A stretch of DNA of 64,000 nt from Hyphomonas sp. Mor2 (GTDB lineage Bacteria > Pseudomonadota > Alphaproteobacteria > Caulobacterales > Hyphomonadaceae), in the NCBI RefSeq assembly GCF_001854405.1, contig NZ_CP017718.1, positions 3,224,001 to 3,288,000 on the forward strand, written 5' to 3'. Position 1 is the stretch's first letter. Each line of letters opens with the position of its first letter. The notes under the pieces were generated by a model. The model saw nothing but the letters and a program-made list of their open reading frames with translations, searched no databases and was not told where the DNA came from. Made by a program: the position numbers and the translations under genes. Positions 33,150 through 41,875 of the stretch are shown here, piece by piece.

Positions 33150-33827
33150 TTAAGTGACGGTTGGAACCACGGCGGCGACGACGATCGTGGCTGTGATGGC
33201 CGCTTTCGCAGCTTTGATTGCCGCGTCGGTGGCGCCCGTTGCAAGTAGATCTCCATCAGCGATGGCTTTGATCCGCTGCGCGTTGGCTTTCAACAGGTCC
33301 CGGTCAAAGTTATGTCGCAAAACGTCAGCAGATTTTGCAAGCGCGATGATGACGCTCAGCCGGTCTTCAACTTCACCCGAGTCGGTGATGGCCACTCTCA
33401 ATTGAGCCTTCAGATTGGCCTCCAGTTTCGGCGACGCTTCGGGCCAAGAGTTGAGCGTGAAGAGCCCAAACATTTTGGATGTTTTTTTCGTCACAGCGCC
33501 AAGCTTGCGAAGCTCTTCGGCGAGGGTGGGAACAAGCGCTTTGTGGTTGCTGAGCTTGGTGGCCCAGTATTGCATTTCGCGCGGTTTTTTGTCGGCAGAA
33601 ATTTGCGCCAAAATGAGATCGAGAAACGGACCTTGGCTCGCAGATCCGGGCGCTGTGATGAGTTTCGGCTTTTTGTCATCCGTCAGTATCAGCGACCCAC
33701 GCAACAGCAGTTCAGAAATACCTGCCCCTGCGATCGCGGGTTTATAGAAGCTGGCCTGCGGACGACCACTCTCATCTTTCAGCGATAGAAGCAGTAAGGA
33801 TTGGGGGAGGGTGAGCGCAATCGACAT
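33150..33827 (-). CDS. GPP34/GOLPH3-family protein
   Basis: 225 residues. The N-terminus, LTLPQSLLLLSLKDESGRP, followed by YKPAIAGAGISELLLRGSLIL, matches the GOLPH3/VPS74 (GPP34) fold, in which the LLLL-L-D-x-x-G and A-x-A-G-A-x-x-x-E-L-x-L-x-G patterns are typical. The remainder is all-helical, ending in an alanine-rich hydrophobic tail (ITATIVVAAVVP). Eukaryotic GOLPH3 binds PI4P and Golgi enzymes; bacterial homologues are common in actinobacteria and scattered elsewhere, with unknown function. It stands alone between rmuC and a repeat-rich gap, suggesting an accessory gene. Confidence 0.78.
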   Translation of the reverse strand: MSIALTLPQSLLLLSLKDESGRPQASFYKPAIAGAGISELLLRGSLILTDDKKPKLITAPGSASQGPFLDLILAQISADKKPREMQYWATKLSNHKALVPTLAEELRKLGAVTKKTSKMFGLFTLNSWPEASPKLEANLKAQLRVAITDSGEVEDRLSVIIALAKSADVLRHNFDRDLLKANAQRIKAIADGDLLATGATDAAIKAAKAAITATIVVAAVVPTVT

Positions 33828-33907
33828 GAAATGTCCCTAAGTTGAAATTATCGTTTAGCGATATGTAGGGCTGCCCGTATCGATATTTAAGAGGCAAGCA
33901 GTTTATA

Positions 33908-33958
33908 TGTCCCCTCCGACGCCGAAAGCAGACGTCCGCTTTGGGTCAGGAGGGGACA
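33908..33958. repeat. Dispersed palindromic element R1, complete copy
   Basis: TGTCCCCTCC (33908-33917) pairs with GGAGGGGACA (33949-33958); an inner pair AAAGC/GCTTT continues the symmetry. Related copies or halves lie at 34261-34281, 39456-39479, 40633-40666 and 40783-40812, all outside genes. Confidence 0.7.
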
Positions 33959-34082
33959 TGCCATCCTTGGGCCCTCATCCTGAGCGAAACCTGCCTTCGA
34001 CGCGATTGAGGGGCGAAGGACAAACGGCCGCGCTTCTGGGAAACTAGGTCGGATTGAGGGAATTGAATCCGCGACTTACGCC

Positions 34083-34209
34083 CCCTTCTCCCGGTCGCGG
34101 GAGAAGGGCCGGGGATGAGGGCACCCTTGTTTCGGCAAAAGTACCGGAGTCTCTTCCTGGAAAATATCTTGCCCTCACCCCAACCCCTCTCCCGCAACCG
34201 GGAGAGGGG
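34083..34209. repeat. Paired CTCCCGG hairpins in opposite orientation (R2)
   Basis: CCCTTCTCCCG-gtcg-CGGGAGAAGGG (34083-34108) and CCCCTCTCCCG-caac-CGGGAGAGGGG (34184-34209), with inner flanks GGGGATGAGGGC and GCCCTCACCCC that are also inverse to each other. The whole is a composite palindrome. Similar C/G-rich hairpins are common in alphaproteobacterial intergenic DNA. Confidence 0.7.
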
Positions 34210-34359
34210 CTAGTCCTCGCGGCGACCTGTAAGCCGTCTTGAAATGTGTGCGCTTTGTTCGCTCCGAAGCCGAAAGCAGACAATCGGATCCCTGTACTCA
34301 ATAACGCCTACCGCCGCTTAGTCATTGACGTTTGGCCTTCTCGCTCATACTTGAGGGCC

Positions 34360-34884
34360 ATGGCGATAAGAGAAATCCTCACCGTGCCGGATGCCCGGCT
34401 GAAACAAGTGTCGAAGCCGGTCGAAGGCGGGGTCACGGACGAGATTCGCGCGCTGATGGATGACATGCTCGAGACCATGTATGACGCGCCAGGCATTGGC
34501 CTCGCGGCGATCCAGATCGGCGAGCCTCTGCGCGTGATTGTCATGGACCTGCAGGAAGACGACGAAAAGAACCCGCGTTTTTTCGTCAATCCGGAAATCC
34601 TGCCCCTGACCGAGGACAAGGCACCTTACGAAGAAGGCTGCCTCTCGGTGCCGGATGTCTTCGAGGAAGTGGAGCGCCCGACCCAGTGCCGCATTCGCTA
34701 TCTCGATTATGATGGCAATGAGGTCGAGGAAGTCGCCGAAGGCCTGTTCGCGGTCTGCATCCAGCACGAAATGGATCACCTGGAAGGCACGCTCTTCATT
34801 GACCACCTGTCGCGGCTGAAGCGCCAGCGCGCGGTCGACAAGGTGAAGAAAGCCAAACGCCTTAAAGAAAAGAGTGCAGCTTAA
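34360..34884 (+). CDS. def: Peptide deformylase
   Basis: 174 residues. All three PDF motifs are present: [10 protein letters not shown] (motif 1), EEGCLSVP (motif 2, metal Cys) and QHEMDHLEG (motif 3, HExxH). It removes the N-formyl group from nascent proteins. Start 34360 ([11 protein letters not shown]) is the canonical family start; the frame open from 34246 runs into repeat DNA. It begins the def-fmt-GNAT-truA gene string. Confidence 0.97.
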   Translation: MAIREILTVPDARLKQVSKPVEGGVTDEIRALMDDMLETMYDAPGIGLAAIQIGEPLRVIVMDLQEDDEKNPRFFVNPEILPLTEDKAPYEEGCLSVPDVFEEVERPTQCRIRYLDYDGNEVEEVAEGLFAVCIQHEMDHLEGTLFIDHLSRLKRQRAVDKVKKAKRLKEKSAA

Positions 34885-34932
34885 ATTCGCTCCGCACTTT
34901 ATTGCAGCTCGATCTCACGTTAGAGCGCGCGC

Positions 34933-35886
34933 ATGACCAAGCCGCTTCGCATCGCATTCATGGGCAGTCCCGACTTTGCCGTGCCGGTCGTGGCTGCGCT
35001 GGCCGAGGCCGGGCACGAGATTGCCTGCGTCTATTCGCAGCCGCCCAGGCCGGCCGGGCGGGGCAAGAAGCTGCGCCCGACGCCGGTCCATGCCTGGGCC
35101 GAGGACCGCGGTATTGAGGTGCGCACGCCGCGCTCGCTCAAGAAGCCACCAGAGCAGGCCGAGTTTGCCGCGCTGGGTCTCGATGCGGCTGTGGTCGTCG
35201 CCTATGGCCTGATCCTGCCCCAGGAAGTGCTCGATGCCCCGCGGCTTGGATGCATGAACATGCACGCCTCGCTGCTGCCGCGCTGGCGCGGGGCCGCGCC
35301 GATCCATCGCGCTATCATGGCGGGCGATGAAATGACCGGGGTCCAGGCGATGATGATGGAAGCCGGGCTGGATACAGGCCCGGTCCTCGCCAGTGAGGAA
35401 ACCCGCATCTTTCCGTTTGATACGACCGGCAGCGTGCACGATCGTCTGGCCGGGCTCGCTGCCGAGCTAGCTGTGACCTCGCTTGCGGGTCTGGCGGATG
35501 GGGGCCTGGTGCCGCAAGCGCAGGCGGAGGACGGCGTTACTTATGCGCACAAGATCACGGCTGAAGACCAGCGCCTCGACTGGACCCGCCCGGCGGCCGA
35601 GGTGGACTGTCAGATTCGCGGCCTGTCCCCGTTCCCCAGCGCCTGGTTCCACTACACACCGGAGGGTGAGGCCGAGCCGCTGCGGATGAAGGCGCTGATG
35701 AGCCGGCTGGAAGAGGGCGCCGCCGATGCTGCGCCGGGTGAGTTGCTCGACAATGAGCTGCTGGTGCAATGCGGTGATGGACGTGCGGTCCGTCTGCTCA
35801 AGGCGCAAAAGCCGGGAGCGAAGGCGATGGACGCGGCGGATCTGCTCCGTGGCTTGCCCATTTCAGCGGGAGCGAGGTTCGCATGA
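34933..35886 (+). CDS. fmt: Methionyl-tRNA formyltransferase
   Basis: 317 residues, normal length. [24 protein letters not shown] opens the Rossmann-like domain (split), and the catalytic site is [21 protein letters not shown] with Asn, His and the SLLP signature; the catalytic Asp is in [10 protein letters not shown]. The C-terminal OB-fold domain includes [14 protein letters not shown]. It formylates initiator Met-tRNA, opposite in action to Def encoded just upstream. The last codons overlap the next gene's start by 4 bases. Confidence 0.97.
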   Translation: MTKPLRIAFMGSPDFAVPVVAALAEAGHEIACVYSQPPRPAGRGKKLRPTPVHAWAEDRGIEVRTPRSLKKPPEQAEFAALGLDAAVVVAYGLILPQEVLDAPRLGCMNMHASLLPRWRGAAPIHRAIMAGDEMTGVQAMMMEAGLDTGPVLASEETRIFPFDTTGSVHDRLAGLAAELAVTSLAGLADGGLVPQAQAEDGVTYAHKITAEDQRLDWTRPAAEVDCQIRGLSPFPSAWFHYTPEGEAEPLRMKALMSRLEEGAADAAPGELLDNELLVQCGDGRAVRLLKAQKPGAKAMDAADLLRGLPISAGARFA

Positions 35887-36374
35887 ACAATCTCTGGATC
35901 AGACCCGCGCATGATGACGATGTGGAGACCATCGCGGCGCTTAATGATCTCGCTTTCGGAACCCCCGATGAAGCGCAGATCGTGGCGCGGCTCGCCGCCG
36001 ATGGCGACAGCCTGGCCTCACTCGTGGCACACAATGACCGGGAGATCCTCGGCCATATTCAGTTTTTCCGCATTCTCGTCGATGGCGAAAACACCGCTTG
36101 CGGTCTTGGCCCCATGTCCGTGCTGCCAGACGTCCAGCGCAGCGGCATTGGCGCCGGTCTGATCCGTCTCGGCCTCACGATGATGGAAGGGCAGGGAAGA
36201 CATTGGTGTTTCGTGCTGGGACACACGGATTACTATCCCAAGTTTGGCTTCGATGCCGCGGCGGCTGAGTCCTTCGAGGCGCCCTGGTCAGGTCCTGCCT
36301 TCATGGCCCGGCGTCTGTCGGGCGATGGAGCTGTATCGGGCGCGCTGACCTATCCGGCGGCGTTCGGAGCCTGA
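35883..36374 (+). CDS. GNAT-family N-acetyltransferase
   Basis: 163 residues. The acetyl-CoA motif is [19 protein letters not shown] (residues ~80-98), preceded by the strand GLGPMSV and followed by [16 protein letters not shown], similar to YhbS-like enzymes. Its ATG overlaps the fmt stop (ATGA), and truA follows after 3 bases, so it is embedded in a translation/tRNA operon. The substrate is unknown; protein or tRNA-related acetylation would fit the context only loosely. Confidence 0.85.
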   Translation: MNNLWIRPAHDDDVETIAALNDLAFGTPDEAQIVARLAADGDSLASLVAHNDREILGHIQFFRILVDGENTACGLGPMSVLPDVQRSGIGAGLIRLGLTMMEGQGRHWCFVLGHTDYYPKFGFDAAAAESFEAPWSGPAFMARRLSGDGAVSGALTYPAAFGA

Positions 36375-36377
36375 GGG

Positions 36378-37130
36378 ATGCAGCGCTACAAGATCACTGT
36401 TGAATATGATGGCCGGCCCTTTTTCGGCTGGCAGCGCCAGGATGGGCAACCCTCGGTACAGCAGGCGCTGGAGGAAGCCGCGGCCAGGCTGGATGGCGCG
36501 CCGGTCCTGGTCCAGGGCGCGGGCCGCACCGATCGCGGCGTGCATGCCACCGGACAGGTCGCGCATTTCGATCTGCAGAAGCCGCGTCCCTTGAGAAAGA
36601 TTGCCGATGCCCTGAACTTCCACCTGCGCCCGCAGCCTGTGGCCGTGCTCGAGGCGGAAGAAGTCGACCAGGACTGGAATGCCCGCTTCAATGCAAGCCT
36701 GCGCGCTTATCGCTATGTCATAATCAATCGTCGAGCCGACCTCACCGTCGACAAGGGCCTCGCCTGGCGAGTGCCCTTCAAGCTGGAGGCCGGGGCCATG
36801 GACCGGGCGGCAAAGGCGCTGATCGGTAAGCATGACTTCTCAACTTTTCGCGACGCCGAATGCCAGGCCAAGCACCCGATCCGTACGCTCGATAAGATCG
36901 ACGTGGCGCGCTATGGTGAGGGTCTGGAAGTCACGGTCGAGGCGCAGAGTTTCCTGCACCGCCAGGTCCGCTCCATTGTCGGTTCACTGGTCGAGGTCGG
37001 CCGCGGCGTGCAAGGCGAAGACTGGATTGCCGAGATCCTTGAGGCGAAGGATCGCACCGCGTGTGGGCCAGTGGCGCCGGCCGATGGCCTGTTCCTGGAG
37101 CGGGTCGAATATGGGGACGCGCGTCCTTAA
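36378..37130 (+). CDS. truA: tRNA pseudouridine(38-40) synthase TruA
   Basis: 250 residues. The catalytic-aspartate motif GAGRTDRGVHATGQVAHFDL (Asp in RTDRG) is intact; YDGRPFFGWQRQ and HDFSTFRD are also TruA signatures, as is FLHRQVRSIVGSLVEVGRG near the end. It isomerises U38-U40 of many tRNAs. It ends the def-fmt-GNAT-truA operon and overlaps the convergent Tat-oxidoreductase gene by 4 bases. Confidence 0.97.
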   Translation: MQRYKITVEYDGRPFFGWQRQDGQPSVQQALEEAAARLDGAPVLVQGAGRTDRGVHATGQVAHFDLQKPRPLRKIADALNFHLRPQPVAVLEAEEVDQDWNARFNASLRAYRYVIINRRADLTVDKGLAWRVPFKLEAGAMDRAAKALIGKHDFSTFRDAECQAKHPIRTLDKIDVARYGEGLEVTVEAQSFLHRQVRSIVGSLVEVGRGVQGEDWIAEILEAKDRTACGPVAPADGLFLERVEYGDARP

Positions 37131-38281
37131 ACGCGCCACCCGTCAAACAGCGGCGCGACTGTCTCCAGCGCGCGCCGCATTTCGGCGCGGTCGGGCGTTT
37201 CGTCTTCGATGCCATAGCCGAAATCATCGTTCGGACCGATATCCTGAACGACCACGCCATCGCTCCTCGAAAGCACATAGACGCTGCCATAGAAAAGGCC
37301 GTAGCGGGCCTCAGGTTGAGGCGGCATCCAGTTGATCTGGCCGCGCACGGGGACCAGGTCGTCTGCGCCCCACAGGGCCTTGGCGCCGTAGCCGGTACAG
37401 TTGAGAATGACCTTCTGATCGAGGCTCAGCGCAGCTGCGCGATCGCCAAAGCTCCGTCGTTCCATACGTCCGCCAAAGGCGAAAAAATCGCGCACCAGGC
37501 GCTCTGTATAGGCGGCGACATTGAACACCATGTCGAGGCCCTTGCTCGCGGAGGTGACCGGGAAATTATGAACAGAGGCGGGCAGAGCGGTCTCCCCCGG
37601 CATGATATCGTTCAGTCGCCGACCGAGATGCATGAAGTCACGCTGCTCGCGCACATAAGGCCCCGAATTGCCGCCACTTAGCGAGTAAGACGGTTGGTAC
37701 TCGACCGGCTGTCCGAGACTGCCGACATAATGCTGGTGGGTGAAATAGGACTTGCGTGCCCAGGCTTCCCATTTGCGCACAAAACCTTGAGGGGCAGACG
37801 ATCGCAGGGCAATCCGGCTGCTCGGCGACCACACGCCCGTGGCGCGGGCTGAGCGGGTCTCGGACGGCAGGTCTTTCGCATAAATTGTGACGGACGCGCC
37901 CGTCTCGGCCAGGCGCAAGGCCGTGGTCAGTCCGATCACCCCGGCGCCGATCACGGCAAAGTCGCGGGCGCCGGTCTGGCGGGCGAGAAATGCGGCCTCG
38001 TCTGCACAGGCCCAGGACAAGGACCAGCCGGAGCCGCCATGCCCGTAATTGTGAATGACGGTCTTGTCGCCGAACGCTTCTGCCTCGATCCGCGGACCGG
38101 CGGGGCGAAACGGTCGCAAGCAGACCGTCATGCGCATCAGGCGAGTGGGCGAAAGATCCAACGGTGCGCCTGGCAGGGTCGGCGCTATGGGCGGCGCAAT
38201 GACCGGCTGATCAACAGTGGTGCAAGCGGCGGCGGCAAAGGCCGTGCTGGTGGTCAGAAAAGCTCTGCGAGTCGTCGTCAT
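37127..38281 (-). CDS. Tat-exported FAD-dependent oxidoreductase (D-amino-acid oxidase-like), putative lipoprotein
   Basis: 384 residues. The N-terminus TTTRRAFLTTSTAFAAAAC combines a twin-arginine motif with a lipobox-like AAAC (Cys20), so it is probably exported folded and lipidated. The FAD-binding site is FAVIGAGVIGLTTALRLAETG (split, residues ~105-125), and later parts (VRGQINWM, ILNCTGYGA) resemble the DAO/DadA superfamily. It would oxidise an amine or amino acid at the envelope; substrate unknown. ATG 38281 begins the Tat signal; the frame open up to 38527 is not credible. It is divergent from a Tat-exported SDR gene 118 bases away. Confidence 0.83.
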   Translation of the reverse strand: MTTTRRAFLTTSTAFAAAACTTVDQPVIAPPIAPTLPGAPLDLSPTRLMRMTVCLRPFRPAGPRIEAEAFGDKTVIHNYGHGGSGWSLSWACADEAAFLARQTGARDFAVIGAGVIGLTTALRLAETGASVTIYAKDLPSETRSARATGVWSPSSRIALRSSAPQGFVRKWEAWARKSYFTHQHYVGSLGQPVEYQPSYSLSGGNSGPYVREQRDFMHLGRRLNDIMPGETALPASVHNFPVTSASKGLDMVFNVAAYTERLVRDFFAFGGRMERRSFGDRAAALSLDQKVILNCTGYGAKALWGADDLVPVRGQINWMPPQPEARYGLFYGSVYVLSRSDGVVVQDIGPNDDFGYGIEDETPDRAEMRRALETVAPLFDGWRV

Positions 38282-38399
38282 CGCTCTAGCGGTAGTCGGG
38301 TCGTGCGGGCATGCAAGGAATAAAGCGGATTTTGGATTGGTTTGTGGCCGTGTCCGCCCCATGTAGTGTTTAGCCAACAAAACCCTTCGGAGGATCCCC

Positions 38400-39401
38400 A
38401 TGTCAGACCCACTCAATATTGATCGCCGCCAAATGCTCGCGCTCGGCGCAGGGGCCGCAGCTCTGGCAGGCCAGGCCGCAACGGCACAAGCGACGGAGAC
38501 AAGCGATGCCCCGGATCTCTCCGGCAAGTCTATTCTGGTGACCGGATCCTCGTCCGGCTTTGGTCGTCTCGGGGTGGAATATTATGCGCGTCAGGGCGCG
38601 AAAGTGTTTGCGACCATGCGCAATGTCCCCCGCGCTGAAGCCGATGAGTTGCGCGATCTGGCCAGTTCGGAAGGTCTCGATCTCAGCGTGATCGAGATTG
38701 ATGTCACCTCCGATGAGCAGGTCGAGTCCGGGGTGGCCGAGGCGCTGGCGGCGAATGAGGGCAAGCTTGATGTCCTGATCAATAATGCCGGTATTTCGGT
38801 CGGCGGACCGATCGAGGTTCAGGACATGGCGGCGACCGAGCTCATCTTCGAAACCAATGTCTATGGCTGTCACCGCATGGCGCGAGCGGCGCTTCCCAGC
38901 ATGCGCGCCAATGGTGGCGGGCAGATTTTCAACGTGTCCTCGCAACTTGGGCGTCTGATTATTCCCGGCTTCGGCATGTATTCGGCAACCAAGTTCGCGC
39001 TCGAAGCCATGAGCGAGCAGATGGCCTATGAGCTGGTGCCACATGGCGTTGACGTCACGATCATCCAACCGGGCGGCTATCCGACCCAGATCTGGTCCAA
39101 CAACAACAAGAATTCAGCACCTCTCAAAGATCGCACCAGCGAGGATCTTCTGGCCGCCTATCCAGCCCTGACGGCGGGCATGGGCGCGCGGACCGGCGGC
39201 GGCTCGACCGATCCGATGGATATCCCCCGCGCGATCGCAGAGATCATCGCCATGCCGAAGGGCACGCGCCCACTGCGCAAGGCCGTGCACCCGATCGCGC
39301 GCCCGCAGGAGCCGCTCAATGCGGCGGCGGCTGAAGCGCAGCTGGCCATGCTCGGCGGCTCACAACTCGGTCCCTGGGTCCGGGACGTGCTGGAGCGGTA
39401 G
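38400..39401 (+). CDS. Short-chain dehydrogenase/reductase with Tat signal peptide
   Basis: 333 residues. NIDRRQMLALGAGAAALAGQ is a Tat signal (DRRQML plus hydrophobic stretch, cleavage near ATAQA). The SDR domain follows: ILVTGSSSGFGRLG for NAD(P), INNAGISVGG, NVSSQLG with catalytic Ser, and YSATKFALEAM with catalytic Tyr and Lys. ATG 38400 follows GGAGGATCCCC. SDRs are normally cytosolic; export is unusual and implies folding with cofactor before transport. Together with the divergent Tat-FAD protein it may form an envelope redox pair. Substrate unknown. Confidence 0.86.
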   Translation: MSDPLNIDRRQMLALGAGAAALAGQAATAQATETSDAPDLSGKSILVTGSSSGFGRLGVEYYARQGAKVFATMRNVPRAEADELRDLASSEGLDLSVIEIDVTSDEQVESGVAEALAANEGKLDVLINNAGISVGGPIEVQDMAATELIFETNVYGCHRMARAALPSMRANGGGQIFNVSSQLGRLIIPGFGMYSATKFALEAMSEQMAYELVPHGVDVTIIQPGGYPTQIWSNNNKNSAPLKDRTSEDLLAAYPALTAGMGARTGGGSTDPMDIPRAIAEIIAMPKGTRPLRKAVHPIARPQEPLNAAAAEAQLAMLGGSQLGPWVRDVLER

Positions 39402-39455
39402 GGGCTCCTTGGCTTTTGAGAGTTTTGCCGGGGGTCGATGAAGGGCGCTCGTGAT

Positions 39456-39479
39456 GTCTGCTTTTGGTCAGGAGCGGAC
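39456..39479. repeat. R1 element, half copy
   Basis: GTCTGCTTTTGGTCAGGAGC (39456-39475) continuing GGAC matches the right half of the complete R1 element at 33908-33958. It lies in the gap after the SDR gene. No other feature is visible in 39402-39525. Confidence 0.6.
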
Positions 39480-39525
39480 GCAAAAACCTTGTTGAAACCC
39501 AGTTCGTTCAGCCAATATCGTGTCG

Positions 39526-40476
39526 TTACCGGCAAGCAGACATAGCATCTGCTCGGAGACGCTGCACTTCATCGCCCCATTCAATTCGTGTCTTGGACAC
39601 AAAATTCTCTGCGAAGTACTCCGCCTTACATTCACAATCTCGTCCTCCTGCACGTTGGCATTCCGATAGGTAGAAATCGTTCGCCTGCTCCCGGCTGCGG
39701 CAGTCGCCGTCCTCGAACATACGCGCGAGAATTTTGGGAGCGGTCAGCTCAGGGCTGCTATAGTCAGCGAGCTTATCAACTGTGGAGGCCCGTTCATCAT
39801 CATAGTTTTGTTGGCGACCGCGCGCGGTCGCCGTGGCATCTTGTTGTTGTGTGGACAAAGTTGTGCGCACCTCGTCTCGTTTCGTTGTTCCCATCTCGAC
39901 GACGCAGGCCTTGTCGAGCAAAGCCTTACTGGTGCGGCCATTCAGATGTGCCAATGCCATCTCCGCCTCGAACCCTGAAAGGTCACTTTCGCTCGAACTG
40001 AGCGGCGCTGGTTCGGCATCCTGCGAAGTCGTTTGCGACTCGCTCGTGGCAAAACTCACTGAAAACAGATCAAACCGCGTGCCATCCGGGGTTGCGACCC
40101 ATGCCGATACCGGGGCGCCCGACACTATGGCGGCTTGCAACGCTTCAGCGTCCGCACCGGGGCTGGCATAAACGGCTCTTGTATCTGATCCACCGCCTTG
40201 CCCGGTCGCTCTCCATCCGCGCTGATTGACCCAACTGTCTATTATCGTTCCACCCGCATCAATCTTCACAATCAAATTGCGCGGGTTAGGCATACCCAGC
40301 GCTTGATTGGCTTCATTACGAACCGAACCCGGCATCACCAGTCGGCTATTACGATTGTCGCTGCAACTATACTCGATTGCCCCATCCGAAGATGTGGCTT
40401 CATAAACAACGCATTCTGCATAGGCTGTCGCAATGCAAGCGACGGATAAAATCATCGTTGAGAGAGTCTTGAGCAC
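39526..40476 (-). CDS. Unknown secreted protein with C-terminal CxC motif
   Basis: 316 residues from GTG 40476, which has AGGGG about 8 bases upstream; ATG 40455 is an alternative. The Sec signal peptide is LSTMILSVACIATAYA. The mature part begins ECVVYEATSSDGAIEYSCSD, contains a glycine-rich segment (GWRATGQGGGSD), a Q/S/E-rich linker, and ends with a helical region holding SECQRAGGRDCECKAEYF. No family is recognised. Base composition is less GC-rich than neighbours, and it is bounded by R1 repeats, which suggests an accessory gene. Probably periplasmic. Confidence 0.68.
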   Translation of the reverse strand: MLKTLSTMILSVACIATAYAECVVYEATSSDGAIEYSCSDNRNSRLVMPGSVRNEANQALGMPNPRNLIVKIDAGGTIIDSWVNQRGWRATGQGGGSDTRAVYASPGADAEALQAAIVSGAPVSAWVATPDGTRFDLFSVSFATSESQTTSQDAEPAPLSSSESDLSGFEAEMALAHLNGRTSKALLDKACVVEMGTTKRDEVRTTLSTQQQDATATARGRQQNYDDERASTVDKLADYSSPELTAPKILARMFEDGDCRSREQANDFYLSECQRAGGRDCECKAEYFAENFVSKTRIEWGDEVQRLRADAMSACR

Positions 40477-40593
40477 GCAATGTCCCCTTTCGCGTTTCTG
40501 AAATCCTATAGGGTTACCCGTACACAAGGTGCGTCGGAACTCAAGCGGAGGCGGAAAGTGCGCGGCTCGCCGCTTAAACGCTTCCAGCGCCAT

Positions 40594-40846
40594 TCTCGAA
40601 AATAGCGCTAGAAGGCGTGCTGTTCGACGCCGATAGCGATCGTCTCCTTTGGCTCAGGAGGGGACATTAGCGGAGCAAGATACTTTCTTTGTCATCCCGG
40701 CCGCAGCGAAGCGGAGAGCCGGGACCCAGAAGGGCTGGGTCCCGGACAAGTGCTGCGCACTTTCCGGGATGACACCTCAAGCATTGTCCCCTCCGACGCC
40801 GAAAGCAGAGATCAGCTCGGCGGCCTTATCGCGCTTCCGCCGATAC
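40594..40846. other. Repeat cluster between unknown gene and ruvB (R1-R3-R1)
   Basis: 253 bases. An R1 right half (40633-40666, ending GGAGGGGACAT) is followed by a GTCATCCCGG...CCGGGATGAC stem-loop (R3, 40691-40773) and an R1 left half (40783-40812, beginning TTGTCCCCTCC). The two R1 parts are inverse to each other, so the whole forms a nested palindrome. No gene is seen. Confidence 0.7.
40691..40773. repeat. R3 palindromic element, GTCATCCCGG type
   Basis: Outer arms GTCATCCCGG (40691-40700) and CCGGGATGAC (40764-40773), with an internal hairpin GCCGGGACCCAG/CTGGGTCCCGG. This type of intergenic element is widespread in alphaproteobacteria. Confidence 0.75.
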
Positions 40847-41875
40847 CTATTCCTCGCCGAACAACCCGCCCTGAAGCCCCGCCTGCGGAGCTGGCAGGCC
40901 GAGCCGCTTGTAGGCGAGCGGGGCGGCGACGCGGCCGCGCGGGGTGCGGGCGACATAGCCTTTTTGCATCAGATAAGGCTCGATCACATCCTCGACGGCG
41001 TCGCGGGCTTCAGACAAGGCGGCGGCCAGCGTGTCGGCGCCGACGGGGCCGCCCGCATAGGTCTTGACCAGGGCATCGAGATAACGCCGATCAAGCGTAT
41101 CCAGTCCGTCATCATCAATCTGCAGACGCGCCAGCGCTTTGGCGGCGGCGGCGCGATCGATCTGGCTGCCATCGGCCTCGGCAAAGTCGCGGACGCGGCG
41201 GAGCAGGCGCAGGGCAATTCGCGGCGTGCCACGGGCGCGCTTGGCGATCTCGACGGCGCCATCTTCGGTCGTCGGAGCGCCGAGTTTTCGAGCCGCCGCC
41301 ATGACGATGGTGGAGAGCGTTTCGGGCGTGTAGAAATCGAGCCGGAGCGGAATGCCGAACCGATCGCGCAACGGCGTTGCCAACAGGCCTGCACGGGTCG
41401 TCGCGCCGACCAGGGTGAAGGGCGACAGGTCCAGTCGAACTGATCGTGCGGCCGGACCCTCGCCGATGACGATGTCGACGGCATAATCCTCCATGGCCGG
41501 ATACAGGACTTCCTCGACCGCCGGGGGCAGGCGATGGATCTCGTCAATGAACAAGACGTCATTGGGTTCGAGATTGGTCAGGATGGCGACCAGGTCTCCG
41601 GCCTTGGCGATGACCGGCCCGGAGGTGGCGCGAAACCCGACGCCCAGTTCCTTGGCAAGGATCTGCGCAAGCGTGGTCTTGCCGAGCCCGGGCGGGCCGA
41701 ACAGCAATGTATGGTCCAATGCTTCACCGCGGCGGCGCGCCGCTTCGACATAGACGCGCAGATTGGACTTGATCTCATCCTGCCCGACATAATCGTCAAA
41801 GCTTTGCGGACGCAGCGCCCGGTCGAGCGCCTCTCCGGCTTGCACTTCAGGATCAGTGAGGGTGCCGTCTCTCAT
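40847..41875 (-). CDS. ruvB: Holliday junction branch-migration helicase RuvB
   Basis: 342 residues. AAA+ motor with [25 protein letters not shown] (split), Walker [17 protein letters not shown], Walker [11 protein letters not shown], the beta-hairpin [13 protein letters not shown] [19 protein letters not shown], sensor [12 protein letters not shown] and the winged-helix C-terminus [18 protein letters not shown]. It powers branch migration with RuvA. It starts by ATGA overlap with the ruvA stop and is the last gene of ruvCAB. Confidence 0.98.
   Translation of the reverse strand: MRDGTLTDPEVQAGEALDRALRPQSFDDYVGQDEIKSNLRVYVEAARRRGEALDHTLLFGPPGLGKTTLAQILAKELGVGFRATSGPVIAKAGDLVAILTNLEPNDVLFIDEIHRLPPAVEEVLYPAMEDYAVDIVIGEGPAARSVRLDLSPFTLVGATTRAGLLATPLRDRFGIPLRLDFYTPETLSTIVMAAARKLGAPTTEDGAVEIAKRARGTPRIALRLLRRVRDFAEADGSQIDRAAAAKALARLQIDDDGLDTLDRRYLDALVKTYAGGPVGADTLAAALSEARDAVEDVIEPYLMQKGYVARTPRGRVAAPLAYKRLGLPAPQAGLQGGLFGEE

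Larger units (their letters stand above)
33828..34359. other. Repeat-rich intergenic region before def
   Basis: 532 bases with no convincing gene. It holds a full copy of a 51-base palindromic element (33908-33958), a degenerate CCCTCATCCTGAG-type repeat (about 33969-34020), two inverted CTCCCGG hairpins (34083-34108 and 34184-34209), and a half copy of the first element (34261-34281). Open frames here are short and consist of repeat sequence. Confidence 0.7.

Noticed and set aside
34054..34242. Small open frames in the repeat region before def
   Set aside because: They are translations of the CTCCCGG palindromes on both strands and lack start signals.
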